Translations under genes and position numbers: made by a program | Notes under the pieces: generated by a model | What the model was told of the DNA's origin: nothing | The model's input: only the letters and a program-made list of their open reading frames with translations | The model's database searches: none | Part shown: positions 1 through 10,640 of the stretch, in pieces | Position numbering within the stretch: position 1 is the first letter of the stretch | Layout: every line of letters starts with the position of its first letter | DNA from: Sequoia sempervirens | Taxonomy: Eukaryota > Streptophyta > Pinopsida > Cupressales > Cupressaceae | DNA: 64,000 nt | Direction: 5' to 3' | NCBI GenBank assembly: GCA_007258455.2 | Contig: VDFB02262690.1 | Span: forward strand, 248,001 to 312,000

Positions 1-92
1 TTCTAACGCCTTAGGCTCAAACCAATCTTGTTTCAAAACAAACCCAAGCTCTCCCCTTTGGACATATGTAGAAATGGTTCAACCACTTCTAG

Positions 93-2437
93 GTGGTGGA
101 GGATATGTTTGGATTTGTAATCATTGCCATGTTAGATATTCAAGTGAAAGGGCACTTGTGCAAGATCCCTGAACTAGGCATCAAAGTTTGTCCAGGTGAA
201 GATAACAATGGCATTCTAGATGATATAGTGTTGAAATATATTGCTGAGCAAGAAAAAGAAGACCCAAAAGCAAGCAATCTTAAAACAAATCATCCTTTGA
301 GTTTGAAGAAAGGATCTCGATTGATGAAGCCCCCTACACCGCCTTCTTATTTTCCACCTACAAATAGCCATCCATTTATGTCCATCCCTCAAGAGCAAAT
401 CATGCCCCCTTCAAATAAAAGATCTAAGGGACTGTTAGAAACTTCATTTCAGAATGAGACAAAAGAGATTGTTGATCAAGACATAGCAAGATGTATCTAT
501 GCCAATGGAGTGGCATTCAACGTTGTTTGTTCACCATATTGGCAAAAAATGGTGAAGTCTATTAATGAGGCTCCAAAGGGGTATAAGGGACCAGGTTTTG
601 AAAAGGTGTGTTGCACCTTATTGGATAAAGAGGTGAAACATGTAGCGGAGTCTTTGAAGCCCATAAGGGATTCGTGGATCGAAATAGGGGTGACCATCGT
701 TTCTGATGGATGGAAACATGCAAAAAATTGCCCATTGATCAATATTATTGTCGTGTCCCCTAAAGGGGCAATGTTTTTGAGAGCAATGGATTGTGAAGGA
801 CAGGTGAAGGATGGTCCATTTATTGCTGACATCCTTTGTCAAGCTATTGAAGAAGTGGGCCATCAAAATGTTGTGCAAGTTGTAACCAACAATGCAAAAA
901 ATTGTAGGGCTGTTGGGTTATTGATTGAGAAGTATTCACACATTTTTTGGACACCTTGTGCTGTCCACTCCCTCAATCTAATGCTACAAAAAATTGGAAC
1001 CAAAATTGAGTGGATCAAACAAGTGTATGTTGAGGTCGAAGACATCCAAATGTTTGTCACCAACCACCATATGACACAAGGCATATTTAGACAATACTCA
1101 AAATTGGAGTTGAAGGTAAGTTAATTCTCAATATTTTTAATTTTCTTTTAATTTTAAATTTTGATTTTGTAAATTTCAATTATATTTTTATTTTCAAACA
1201 GGTTGCTGAGACCTGTTTTGCCTCCAACACAATTGTGTTGAGATGACTTATGAAGGTTCGTGAGGCACTCTATAATATGGTCATCAGCCCTAATTGGTCC
1301 ATATGGAGGCAATCTAGCACTAAAAGGGAAAATAAGGTTAAGAAAAGGATCCTAGATAAATGTTGGTGGGATCGTGTTGAGTATCTCGTCAGTTTCACTA
1401 AGCCCATATTGAGCATGATCCGTTACACTGACATAGATAGACCTTGTTTGGGCGAAGTATATGATGGTATCAACTCAATGATTGAGAAGATGAAAACCAC
1501 CATCAATGCAAAAGAGTAAGATCCTAAAGAAAAGTTCTTCAAAGAGCTACATGAAATCATTGTAGATAGATGGAACAAAATGACCACTTTGTTGCATCTT
1601 CTCGCTTTTGCATTGAGTCCCAAATATTATAGTGCTGAGATACTTTATGTTTCATCAAGTGTTGCTCCATATAGAGATGTTGAAGTGGCTCAAGGGTACA
1701 AGGCAGCACTTCGTAGACTCTTCAGTGATTGTGACCAACATGATCGAGTGAGAGTTGAGTTCATGGGTTTCACATGCTCCTGTGATTGTGGTCTTGATGC
1801 TCTTCAAGACAAGTATAAGGTGGATGCCCATAGTTAGTGGTACTTCCATGGCCAAGAATACACACACCTCCAACCTCTTGCAATAAATTTTTTATCCCAA
1901 GTAAGTTTTATAGTCAAACTCTTTTATCTTTTAAATTTGTTTTATATTTTGTAATTTTAATTTATATTTATATTTTATCTAGTTAAATTTTGTAACTCTT
2001 AACTATTTAACTTGGTCTTAATAGGTTGCTAATTCATCTTCTTCTAAAAGGAATTGGAGCACATACTCCTTCATCCACTCAATAAAGCACAATAGGCTAC
2101 ATTCAAAAAAGGCAAAGGACTTGGTGTATGTGCCTTCAAACTTGCGCCTACTTACACACAAAGTTCCTACAAAGGAGACTCAAGAAGGTGGGATATTGAG
2201 CCAGAGCGTCTTGACTTGGATGCTTCCACAAGTCACTTAGCTGCAGTTGATATTGATGATGACTATGAGCCTAAGGCAGCTAATGAGCATGAGAGTGCTA
2301 GTGCTAGTGCTAGTGCTAGTGCTAGTGGCAGTGCCTATGTGAGTGCCACTGATGCTATTTGTGGTTCTACACAAAATGTAGCATCTAATATGGATGCTGA
2401 TAATGCTTTTTTTTATGACCCATATGATACAAATTGA
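93..2437 (+). pseudogene. hAT-family BED/DUF659 transposase-like gene, decayed
   Basis: Remnant of a plant hAT-type transposase. A BED-like zinc finger lies at about 103-205: a W-x-C-NHC half is in one frame and the HLCK...KVC half in another, so it is frameshifted. A DUF659-like core follows at about 500-1110 (VSDGWKHAKNCPLINIIVVS, then CAVHSLNLMLQ). A GT-AG intron fits 1115-1201. The next exon runs from 1202 with in-frame stops at 1244-1246 (context fits CGA to TGA) and 1517-1519, then another stop near 1837. A second intron fits about 1900-2024, and the hAT dimerisation segment (WSTYSFIHSIKHNRLHSKKA) lies at about 2055-2115. One more frame change precedes the serine/alanine-rich tail. In intact relatives the product would cut and paste DNA in the nucleus. 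I did not find terminal inverted repeats, so it could instead be a domesticated gene copy that died. Confidence 0.8.
2294..2335 (+). repeat. AGTGCT hexamer microsatellite in the hAT remnant
   Basis: Five perfect AGTGCT units (2294-2323) are followed by two diverged ones (AGTGGC, AGTGCC). In the tail frame of the hAT remnant they encode an alternating Ser-Ala run, so the expansion would have lengthened the acidic/serine C-terminus rather than shifting the frame. Confidence 0.9.
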
Positions 2438-2724
2438 TCAATGATCAATAATGGCTGATTGTAAACACTTGACATTTTTATGTTTGAACTTTAATTTATA
2501 ATTTTATATCATGACATGTGAGTATCACTAATATTTTAATATTTGACTATGAAAGTGGTGGTATATTTTTGCTATGTTATTTGACTATTAATATGGTGGT
2601 GTATTTTGAACTTAATTACTACTGCAAATATGTATATATTTCTGATTTTTATATGTTTTTGTATTAACGAACCCAAAACAAACCCAGCCCCAAAAAAATT
2701 TTTGCCCGAACCCACACCAGTAAC

Positions 2725-4080
2725 TTGGGGTATTTCTTAAGAGATAAAAATCCTGAAATGCTTAGAGAAGCATATGTAACTATTAAAAACATTGAGAGTA
2801 ATACGAGGGCATCTGGTAAACAATTAAAAATAGCTAACGTGAAGTCACAACCAAATAGAGTTGTTATGAACAAACCTCTCTCAAGTGAAGATAAGTTGGA
2901 TAAACTAATGGGAGCCATAAAAGGTTTGTCCTATAAGGTGGCATGAATTGAGAAGAGGTTGCCATCTCATGGTGCATCCACACATTTCAATGAAGGGAAA
3001 CGATTGCACAATAAGCCATACAACACTGATTGGTCCAAAAAGACCACAACAAAATGACAAAAGGGCTGCCCCAAAACATGTGAACTTTTGGCAACATGAG
3101 GACACACCGGATCCTCTTAGGAGTGATCATGTGAATTATCAAGAGGATAATTTATGGTGTGATTCATGTTTTTTCCCTCATGATCCCCTAAATTGTGCTA
3201 GTGCACTCTCTTTAAGTAGAAATGAGGAATTCTCAAATGAAGAGGGCGGTGGTGAGTACTATGACAACAACATCGACCAATTTGATGAATCGGTTTATGA
3301 TCAAGAAAAGAATACAATGAGTCATTGCAGCTGTAGATTGAGTGACCAAGTTTTACCAATTGCCAGCTCATGACTTTTGAGCTTTTGAAATATCTTATGC
3401 AACAAAGATATAAGAGGACAAGGTCATCAAATGAGGACATAAAATCCGTTACTAATGCAGCAATCATGCAGGCCCAGGTTATCAGCTAAGAAATAGAACC
3501 GTCCCATTGCAAGGGCAGCAAGCTCCTAAGTTGGATGTAGCAATCCTGAGGGTTGATACTGGTAAGCAAAAACTAAATGTTGATGACAAATAGAATACCT
3601 CAGCTAAGAAGGTTGTCGATAAAAGAAAAAGTCTAGAGCAGCAACAAGTAAAGCAGAAAGACATGTCCAAGGTCCAAAACCAGCATGTGCAAACAAGTCA
3701 TACTATTGTCCCCAGGGAAAAGGTCATTGATGCGAAGGAATCCAAAAAGGATAAAGAGAGGTCATCAAACTACCTGCTTGCAGATGTTCGAGCTAGAAAT
3801 GAGGTAAGAGATAATGCAGTTGTTTCCTCTTCAAATCAAGTGGGACCCTGCATTCCAAATGCAAATAAGGTGACCATAGCATTGGGTGACCAAATGCAAA
3901 TAAGGTGACCATACCTTTGTTTGAGGCTCTTAGGATTCTAGAGAATAGGGCAAGCACTTTATCATTCAATTCAGTTGCTATACCTGAGCAACTGACTAGC
4001 ACCCCAAATGAAGAAGGAAAGTTGGATAAGGAGGATATTGTCAAAGTATACCTTGATGCTTCAATTGTGAACAGCTAGCC
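2725..4080 (+). pseudogene. Ty3/gypsy element A: gag and gag-protease linker, decayed
   Basis: The C-terminal part of a Gag begins with residues of the type LRDKNPEMLREAY and SNTRASGKQ, a recognisable plant gypsy Gag motif. After a frame change at about 2944 a zinc knuckle follows at about 3156-3197 with spacing C-x2-C-x3-H-x4-C (WCDSCFFPHDPLNC). This is one residue shorter than the usual retroviral CCHC and of the kind seen in Athila/Tat elements. Beyond 3373 is a lysine-rich linker with several stops. It contains a 35-bp tandem duplication (the segment around AAATAAGGTGACCAT occurs near 3864 and again near 3899). The N-terminal Gag and 5' LTR are not seen; the hAT remnant occupies the sequence to the left. 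Confidence 0.7.
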
Positions 4081-4084
4081 AACT

Positions 4085-4440
4085 GTGGACCCTTTCTATA
4101 CCACGTTGATCATCAATGGGTGGCTGCAGTACAATTGCATGCTTGATTCGAGTGTGTCTAGCAATGTCATGCCACTTCAAGTAATTAACAATCTTGGGTT
4201 ACAAGTGTCCAAGTCTTATGGCAAATGTTTTGCCATTGACTCTAGAGAGGTGAATTTCATTGGATTGGTAAGTAATGTAAAGGTCCAATTGGGTGCTTAC
4301 CAAGACAAAGTATTTATGATGGACATAATAGTGGTAGATTTTCCTCCTAAGTGGGGAATGTTATATCTAAAAAATGGGAAGCTTCTATTGGTGGAAGCAT
4401 ACAAATGGATTTGTCATATGCAACAATTCCTTTGCATGGT
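4085..4440 (+). pseudogene. Element A: aspartic protease remnant
   Basis: Retroviral-type aspartic protease domain. The active-site loop, normally D-S-G-A-S, reads D-S-S-V-S at 4145-4159, followed by SNVMP. The catalytic Asp is kept, but the following Gly is Ser (first base at 4151) and the Ala is Val, so it should be inactive. Further on, VDFPPKWGM matches the conserved D-x-PP-x-x-G-M segment that follows the protease in this group. A frame change near 4350 precedes the G-GSIQMDLSYATIP segment. The domain joins directly to the RNase H-like block rather than to reverse transcriptase. Confidence 0.75.
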
Positions 4441-4619
4441 GAGAATGTGAAGTTGCATAGGGAGCAACAATTTCTGGATAACATTGAAGACAGGTATAAA
4501 TCTCCCAATCGTGTAAACCTTTTGATACTAGTATCAATCATATGATAGGTTTTTAGGATGAATTTGAAGTTGACAAGACTACCCTTACTCCACTAAATGT
4601 TGATAAGGTATTGAGTGAT

Positions 4620-5052
4620 GGTCTTTGGACCATGTTCTTCGATGGTGCTAGCTCAAGAGGGTAATGGTGCAGGCATTATTTTATTTTCTCTGGATAAAAG
4701 AAGGTATGAATTTTCTTTCAGGTTGATCTTTTAGTGCACTAACAACAATGTTGAATATGAAGCCTTGTTGCTAGGGTTGAATGTCACTTGTAAGCATGGA
4801 GACAAATGTCTTAAAATTCGTGGAGACTTGGAGCTTATAGTGTAGCAAGTGAGAGGCACATATGTGACTAAAAAAAAGAAGCTCAAAATGTACAGAAATG
4901 CTGTTTGGGATAGCATGGAATTGTTTGACGCCATTGGTATTGAATGGCTGGATAGAAATGAAAATATTGAAGCTAATGCTCTTGCAGTTGCAGCATCAAG
5001 ATATGACCTGAATGCAGACTTCCTTTATTACAATGAAACATTGAAGTCTTAG
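4620..5052 (+). pseudogene. Element A: extra RNase H domain upstream of reverse transcriptase
   Basis: RNase H fold of the type found in plant Tat-lineage elements as a second, archaeal-like RNase H. Visible catalytic landmarks in order: Asp in MFFDGASS (4641-4643), Glu in NNNVEYEALLLGL (about 4741-4780), Asp in IRGDLEL (4825-4827), and the C-terminal block WLDRNENIEANALA-AAS. Two or more frame changes and a TAG at about 4842 break it. It would degrade RNA in the RNA:DNA hybrid during reverse transcription. Its position between protease and RT is unusual against the common order RT-RNH-(second RNH)-INT. Confidence 0.7.
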
Positions 5053-5459
5053 CAAGACCCACCACACCCAACAACACATGCAGCTAGCAAGTGTTTGATA
5101 ACAACCAAAAAATCTACAAGTTCTTGAATCGTATGGATGAATTTGAATATCAACTCATTGATTGGTAACCAATGCTTGAAATAGAGAATGGAAAAATGAA
5201 CTTTTTTGGGAATGATGTGGTACATTTGAAAATGAACGCCATTCCCAAAGGGTTAGTTTCCTTAGAAAAATGTTTGATTGTGGAGATCACTATAGGAAGA
5301 AAAACAGATCAACTCATGAGGATGATGTTGAGGGAGTGAACCTAGGAACATTGGTAAGAAATTGAAACCGCATGAGAGGCAAATGCTGATTTCCCTAACA
5401 AGACAGTTCCAAAAATGTTTTGCTTGGACATATGAAGACTTACAAGCATATAGCTAAGA

Positions 5460-6440
5460 TTTGTTCAACATACTATCCCGCTTCAACTTGATGCTAAGCC
5501 ATTTAGGTAGAAGCAAAGGCTTATCAGCCTTCCCTTGGCTCCCCAAATGCAAAAGGAGTTGATGAAATTGGAGGAGGCCAGAATCATCAAAGCTATTAGG
5601 TACTCTAAGTGGGTTTCTAATCTTGTCCCAATAAGAAAAAAGAATGGAGAGATAAGGTTGTGTGTTGATTTTTGAAATCTCAACCTTAAATCTCCCAAGG
5701 ATAATTACCCCCTTCCAAGCATGGACCACTTGTTGTAGCAAGTAACTAGATCAAAATTAATGTCTATGATGAGTGGTTTTTCAAGCTACAACCAAGTGGT
5801 TATTAAAGAATCAAAGCAACATAAAATGGCATTCGCTACTCCATGGGGAACATATGTCTATATAAAGATGCCTTTTGGATTGAAGAATGCAAGATCAACT
5901 TTTCAAAGAACAATGGATGTGGCTTTTGCTGGTCTCATTGATTCGATCATGATAGTATACCAAGATGACTTGATTGCATCTTCAAAAGAAAGAGGTGAGC
6001 ATTGCAAACACATTGAATTAATTTTCAAAAGATGCTTAGAGTATGGGATTTCTGTAAGTCCCAGAAGTGTAAGTTTGGAGTGGAGGATGGAAAGCTTCTA
6101 GGACACATTGTGTCGAAGGAAGGGGTGAGAATAGATCTCAAAAGAGTTAAGACCATTAGCCTTATCCCTCAACCTAAATCTATCAAAGGAATATAATCCT
6201 TCTTTGGGAAATCAATTTTGTGAGGAGGTTTGTTCCTAACTTGGTTGAGAAAACCAAAGCTATATCAAATATGCTAAAAAAAGGACATTAAATTGAATGG
6301 AGTGCAAAACTAATTGAATCCTTCAAGGATATCAAACAGGCAATTTTAAGTGCCCCCATTCTAGTAAGCCCAAATTAGTCTAGGCCTATTCAGTTGTTTT
6401 CTTTCACATCCTTTTATACTATTGTTGTTGTATTGCTACA
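5460..6440 (+). pseudogene. Element A: reverse transcriptase and start of conventional RNase H
   Basis: RVT_1 domain of Ty3/gypsy type. Seen in order: EEARIIKAI, VPIRKKNGEIRLCVDF, then a TGA at 5673-5675 where family members have Arg, LSP-type PLPSMD, FSSYNQ, FATPWGTYVYIKMPFGLKNA, TFQRTMD. The active-site box reads YQDD (5958-5969) instead of YLDD. A frameshift near 6065 precedes GHIVSKEGVRID. The tether and start of the conventional RNase H follow (about 6240-6440); the reading breaks off at about 6440, where foreign sequence begins, and resumes at about 13755. Inactive. Confidence 0.85.
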
Positions 6441-7086
6441 TGTTACTACAATTCTGGTCACTATCCTCAATTCATGTGAGCTCATCCAAAATTTTCTAAG
6501 TATAAGTTTTCGGCCTTACCCTAGGTTTCAATAACCACGTCGGAGTCCGAAAAGGTTATCATAACTACCTTTTGGACCAATATCTTTGTGAAAATGTTAA
6601 GAGTTTGATTTTCTATCTTGAGTTTTTGAAGTACTGTCAGCTTCCGACGGAGTTTCTATAACCACTCCAAGAATCACTTATGCAAAGAAAGTTGAAGAAA
6701 AGTTTGTTTTTGTCAGCCCTTTCGAAAGGTTTTGAAACCTTTTTCAATCCCCGAAGGGTTTCAAAAACCTCCTCAACGGTCAATAATTAAAGTGTTGGTG
6801 TGGAAAAGTTAAGCTTTTAAAAGAAAGAATGAAAGGTGATAAAAGCTGAAGTTTTCATAACCTCAGCGGACTTCGACAACATACTCAAAACTTGTTTGGA
6901 GCCCGATATTATTTTAAAATCGGTTCTCTTTGAACTGTGAACAACTATGTTGAAAGGAAAACCATTCATAACATTCAATGGAGATATAAAGTTGCAGAGC
7001 CACATGAACCAGAACCCATTACAATTGCAAGAAAAGGAAAAATACATACACGAAAGAAATAAATGTGGATAGTCAGAATACAAAAT

Positions 7087-7107
7087 TATATATATATATA
7101 TATATAT
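7087..7107. repeat. TA dinucleotide microsatellite
   Basis: Uninterrupted alternating T-A tract of about 21 bases. Confidence 0.9.
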
Positions 7108-7226
7108 GCGGTGTTACATTGATCACGTTTACATTCAAAAATGGGTGATTCCAATACATCTTTTTAAACACAGAAAACAAAGATAAGGATGTGAATCCCT
7201 TCCACCACTTCTTGTATACGCTCAAT

Positions 7227-7719
7227 CTAGGCTGGTGAGAACAAATTTTCGTTGGATTGTACAAAATGGGCAAACAGTCCCATATCATTCCAGTCGAGTC
7301 TAGCACAAAGGAGGGCTACTGCTTCTTCAGTGAGGTCGTGGTGAAGTGTCGTCACAATGCAGATAGTGTCGCCCGCTTGACCACTCCTTGGAAATGTGTC
7401 CAGTCCTCTTATGGCTACCATCACCTTTATCTGGTACTTTGGCCTAACCAGGTAGCTCTTACTCCCCAATCTCGCTTTCCAAAGGTATGAATTACATTAT
7501 ATTAAAGCACTCAAGATGCTCAACATTGTGCACATGAACACAGCTTAGGAAATCTTCTCCGATAATCTTCCTGAGTATGTCTTCTTCGACATCACTATGA
7601 ACCAAAAAGACGTCTCTTAGTTGGTCCACCATCAACCTCCAAAATTGATTGCACTCCACATCCTCTATTGTGATAAAATCACTCTTTGAGGAGGCATCAC
7701 TCTCAGTGCTTGCCATCAT
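7227..7719 (-). pseudogene. Small unidentified gene-like unit, one frame break
   Basis: I do not recognise the family. From ATGATG at 7719 an acidic 75-codon frame runs to 7492 (begins MMASTESDASSKSDF). After a one- or two-base frame change near 7490 an open frame continues to 7227 (WKARLGSKSYLVRP, then RSGQAGDTICIVTTLHHDLT). A TATAAA lies 48 bases upstream of the ATG, the layout of a short plant transcription unit. Base composition is more balanced than the AT-rich flanks. It sits inside an insertion in element A, so it may be a captured host gene fragment or a transposon gene. The split could be sequencing error or decay. Confidence 0.4.
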
Positions 7720-7766
7720 TGAACAATGAAATCTAACTGGTAAAAATTAAGGTCATTACCTTGGGA

Positions 7767-7772
7767 TTTATA
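7767..7772 (-). promoter_or_regulatory. TATA box candidate for the unit at 7227-7719
   Basis: Minus-strand TATAAA in the context CTTCTATAAATCCC, 48 bases before the ATG at 7719. The spacing leaves room for a short leader. Confidence 0.45.
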
Positions 7773-8630
7773 GAAGTGAAAGGGTGTGGTAGGTGATTTA
7801 TGCCGAAGATTTTCTTGGGAATGGTTAATGATTGTGAGGACAATAATTTTACCTGGGAATTTGATGAAGAGGGTTGTCAATGTGAAATTGTTGCATTAAA
7901 TCTTCGAGTTCAACTAGCTGAAATCTAAGTTGCCTTCTTTGTTGAGATGGTTCACACAAGTATAATTGTAGGGAGATATATTTATTAAATGCAAAATTCT
8001 GGGAATTGCATGCCACCTACGCGTACGACAAGCCACAGGGCTAGCATACAAACAAGAGCGTTTCGATTGCCTGTCAAAATCAAGTTGGAAAAAGGAATGT
8101 AATTATGACTAATTTAAAAATAGTCATAAATGTTCTTTGTGTACCGATTCCTCTAAATTGGGGAGGTAGTTTCACGAAATTGTCACTTTATATGACGACT
8201 GTTACATTAACGACCAAGATTCAAGATTAGGGGATTATAAATTTCTAATCTAAGGACATAGGAAGGGTCTGAATTCTTTTAGATTGCACTTTGATGTAAT
8301 AGAATGAAGTAGGAACAATTTTGAACTGAACTTTAATTTCAGATTTTTCATCGTCTGTGAACTTTAAATTGTGAATGTGATATTTATACTAGTTTAGTCT
8401 GTTGGCTAAAACAATACTTGGGGTTTTATCCTTTGTGAACAATAACTTCACGTTATTATATTTACTTTATTTTTGGAATTGAAGAGAAACAGTTCATTAG
8501 GAAATCTATTCTGTTTGATATGGTGTTTCTGGTCTTTGCACTAGGAAAATTGTAGTTGTTTGGTTCATTGCATTGATTTCATTGTTATGAGTCAGTATTA
8601 GTTCACCTTTCCCATTTACTAGTTAAAAAC

Positions 8631-9206
8631 TGTTAGTTTTATGATCAGATTTAATGCACAGAAAATTAATTCAAATCAGACACAATAACAAAGCAGATAC
8701 CCTGGGAAAACCCTCCTCTTGAGGGAGAAAAACCCAGCAACAAATATATCTCTTATATATACGAGCAATGGCAACAAGTATCTTTACAATAAGGCCACAC
8801 ACAAGGCCAATAAACAGCACTAGCAATGGCTGTAACACACACTAATAATCTGCCCTTCAATCTGCACTTGAATAGACACACAATCTGCTCCTATATGAAT
8901 TCGCACTACTCTTCTTGAAGAACTCGCACTAAATGGAGGAGGAGATCGAACTTTTTCTTGATACTTGAATGAAGGAAAGTGACCACATATATATACAATG
9001 CTAGATAGGTCGCACCTTTACAAATGACTAGGTTGGCCATCAAGAAATAAATACAAATAATAATAATTAAATTACAATGATGGTCGGCCAAGGAAGAATT
9101 ATACAAGGAAGGTCGGCCAAAGTAAAGTTGCCATTAACACATATAAATAAATTATATCTTCATTCGAGGCTGGAAGAATTGAGCCCGAAGCTGCTAAACT
9201 TCAACA
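8631..9206 (-). repeat. 3' LTR of the minus-strand copia element
   Basis: 576 bp, TG...CA on both strands (TGTTAG...CTTCAACA on the plus strand). Contains a TATATATA at 8988-8995 and the paired motif CCTGGGAAAACCC / GGGAGAAAAACCC at about 8700-8735, which recurs in other LTRs of this window. Confidence 0.93.
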
Positions 9207-9547
9207 CTCCCTCTCAACTAGGGAGAAATACTTCCAGCTGCAAAAGACATATCACCTCATCGTGATGTCTACCACAATGGCTACAACCAAATGTGGAAGG
9301 GAAGGATATCACCTCATCGTGATATCAGATATCACCTCAACATGATATCAACCATAATGGCTACAACCATGTATGGTATGTACAAGTGTTCATCACTTGC
9401 GTGATGTTGTCACCTCAACATGACTTTCACCATGGCTCTCCCAGAGGGTGAAACACAAGTACAAGAAAATCATCACGGACTCTCTCACATGATGTTATCA
9501 TGGAGTCACACACATGACATCCACCATGGCTCTCCCAGAGGGTGGAA

Positions 9548-9790
9548 TCAAGGGATTACACCTCGAACTTCTCTTATAGAGAAGAACTCATTAATCAAGG
9601 GATTTCACCTCGAACTTCTCTCACAGAGAAGAACTCATTAATCAAGGGATTTCACCTCGAACTTCTCTTCACATAGAAGAACTCATTAATCAAGGGATTT
9701 CACCTCGAACTTCTCTCATAGAGAATAACTCATTAATCAAGGGATTTCACCTCGAACTTCTCTCACAAAGAACTCATTAATGAGGATCAC
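9548..9790. repeat. Tandem repeat, about 48 bp x 5, inside the copia element
   Basis: Units of the form GGGATTTCACCTCGAACTTC followed by TCTC-A-AGAGAAGAACTCATTAATCAA are repeated five times with small indels. Each unit holds a CTTCTCT/AGAGAAG inverted repeat. Just upstream (about 9250-9540) are looser repeats built on ATCACCTCATCGTGAT and CACCATGGCTCTCCCAGAG. The array lies between the end of pol and the purine tract. Confidence 0.85.
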
Positions 9791-9829
9791 TGATACTGAC
9801 ACTCTTTCTCAGTTAAGGCTGTATTCTCC

Positions 9830-10640
9830 ACTATACCAAGCTTATCTCAAAAGTACACAATTTTTATCCTAGAGAGAGGCTTGGTGAGAATGTATGTCGT
9901 CTACTCATCAGTGCTAATATACCTCAACTGTATAGCTTTCCTCAATACCATATCTCTGATATTGTGGTATTTTATCTCAACATGCTTGGTTCTGTCATGA
10001 AACACAGGATTGACAGAAAGTTTCACACAGCTTTGGTTATCACAATGAATGATAGTAGGCTCCATTGATTGTCCAAACAATCCTGCAAGGAGCTTACGAA
10101 GCCACACTACTTCCCGAGCTGCCACACAAGCCGCAATATACTCTACCTCTGCTGTACTCAATGCTATAGATGACTGTTTCCTACTGCATTAGGAAATCAT
10201 AGTAGATCCCAAACTCAAGCAACATCCAGAGGTGCTCTTTCGATCAGTGACACACCTTGCCCAATTAGAATCATTATACCCATGCAACTCCAGATCCACA
10301 CCTGAAGAATATCTCAATCCATATCCAACTGTGCCATGCAAGTATCTCAGGATATGTTTTGCTGCAACAAGATGTATCTACCTCGGTTCACACATGAACT
10401 AACTAAGTGCACTCACTGCATAACAAATATTAGGTCTAGTATTGACTAGATACATCAACGATCCAATCAACTGCCTGTACATCGTGGCATTTACCAGATT
10501 TGAACTAGCTGCAGCCTCCTTAAGCTTCTGAAAATTTGGTTACCATAAACCAACATAAAGAACCAAGATCAACTAGATTACCATCTTCTTCAAGTTCAGT
10601 AGGCTCCCTTTGAATCTTTAAGTACTTGCAACAATCTTCT
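9830..10640 (-). pseudogene. Copia pol 3' end: reverse transcriptase tail and RNase H
   Basis: Read on the minus strand: LIGSLMYLVNTRPNICYAVS (end of RVT_2), then the copia RNase H landmarks GYNDSNWA, the CRKQ/SS-ALSTAEVEYIAA block and HCDNQSC, TKHVEIKYHNIRD. The stretch 9901-10161 is open for 86 codons; upstream there are several stops. In an intact element this would be the C-terminal third of Pol. Gag, protease and integrase were not recognised upstream. Confidence 0.85.

Larger units (their letters stand above)
6441..8630. other. Unidentified insertion in element A (left part)
   Basis: Sequence that interrupts the RNase H reading of element A; the right part is 13579 to about 13754. Terminal repeats and a target duplication were not found, so the class is unknown. 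About 6520-6890 is rich in short imperfect inverted repeats around GGTTTCAAAAACC and in CCGAC/GTCGG motifs. The same style of sequence recurs in the probable LTR of element A (about 16905-16980), so this stretch may descend from an LTR of a related element. The remainder holds the minus-strand gene-like unit at 7227-7719 and plain AT-rich DNA. Confidence 0.4.
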
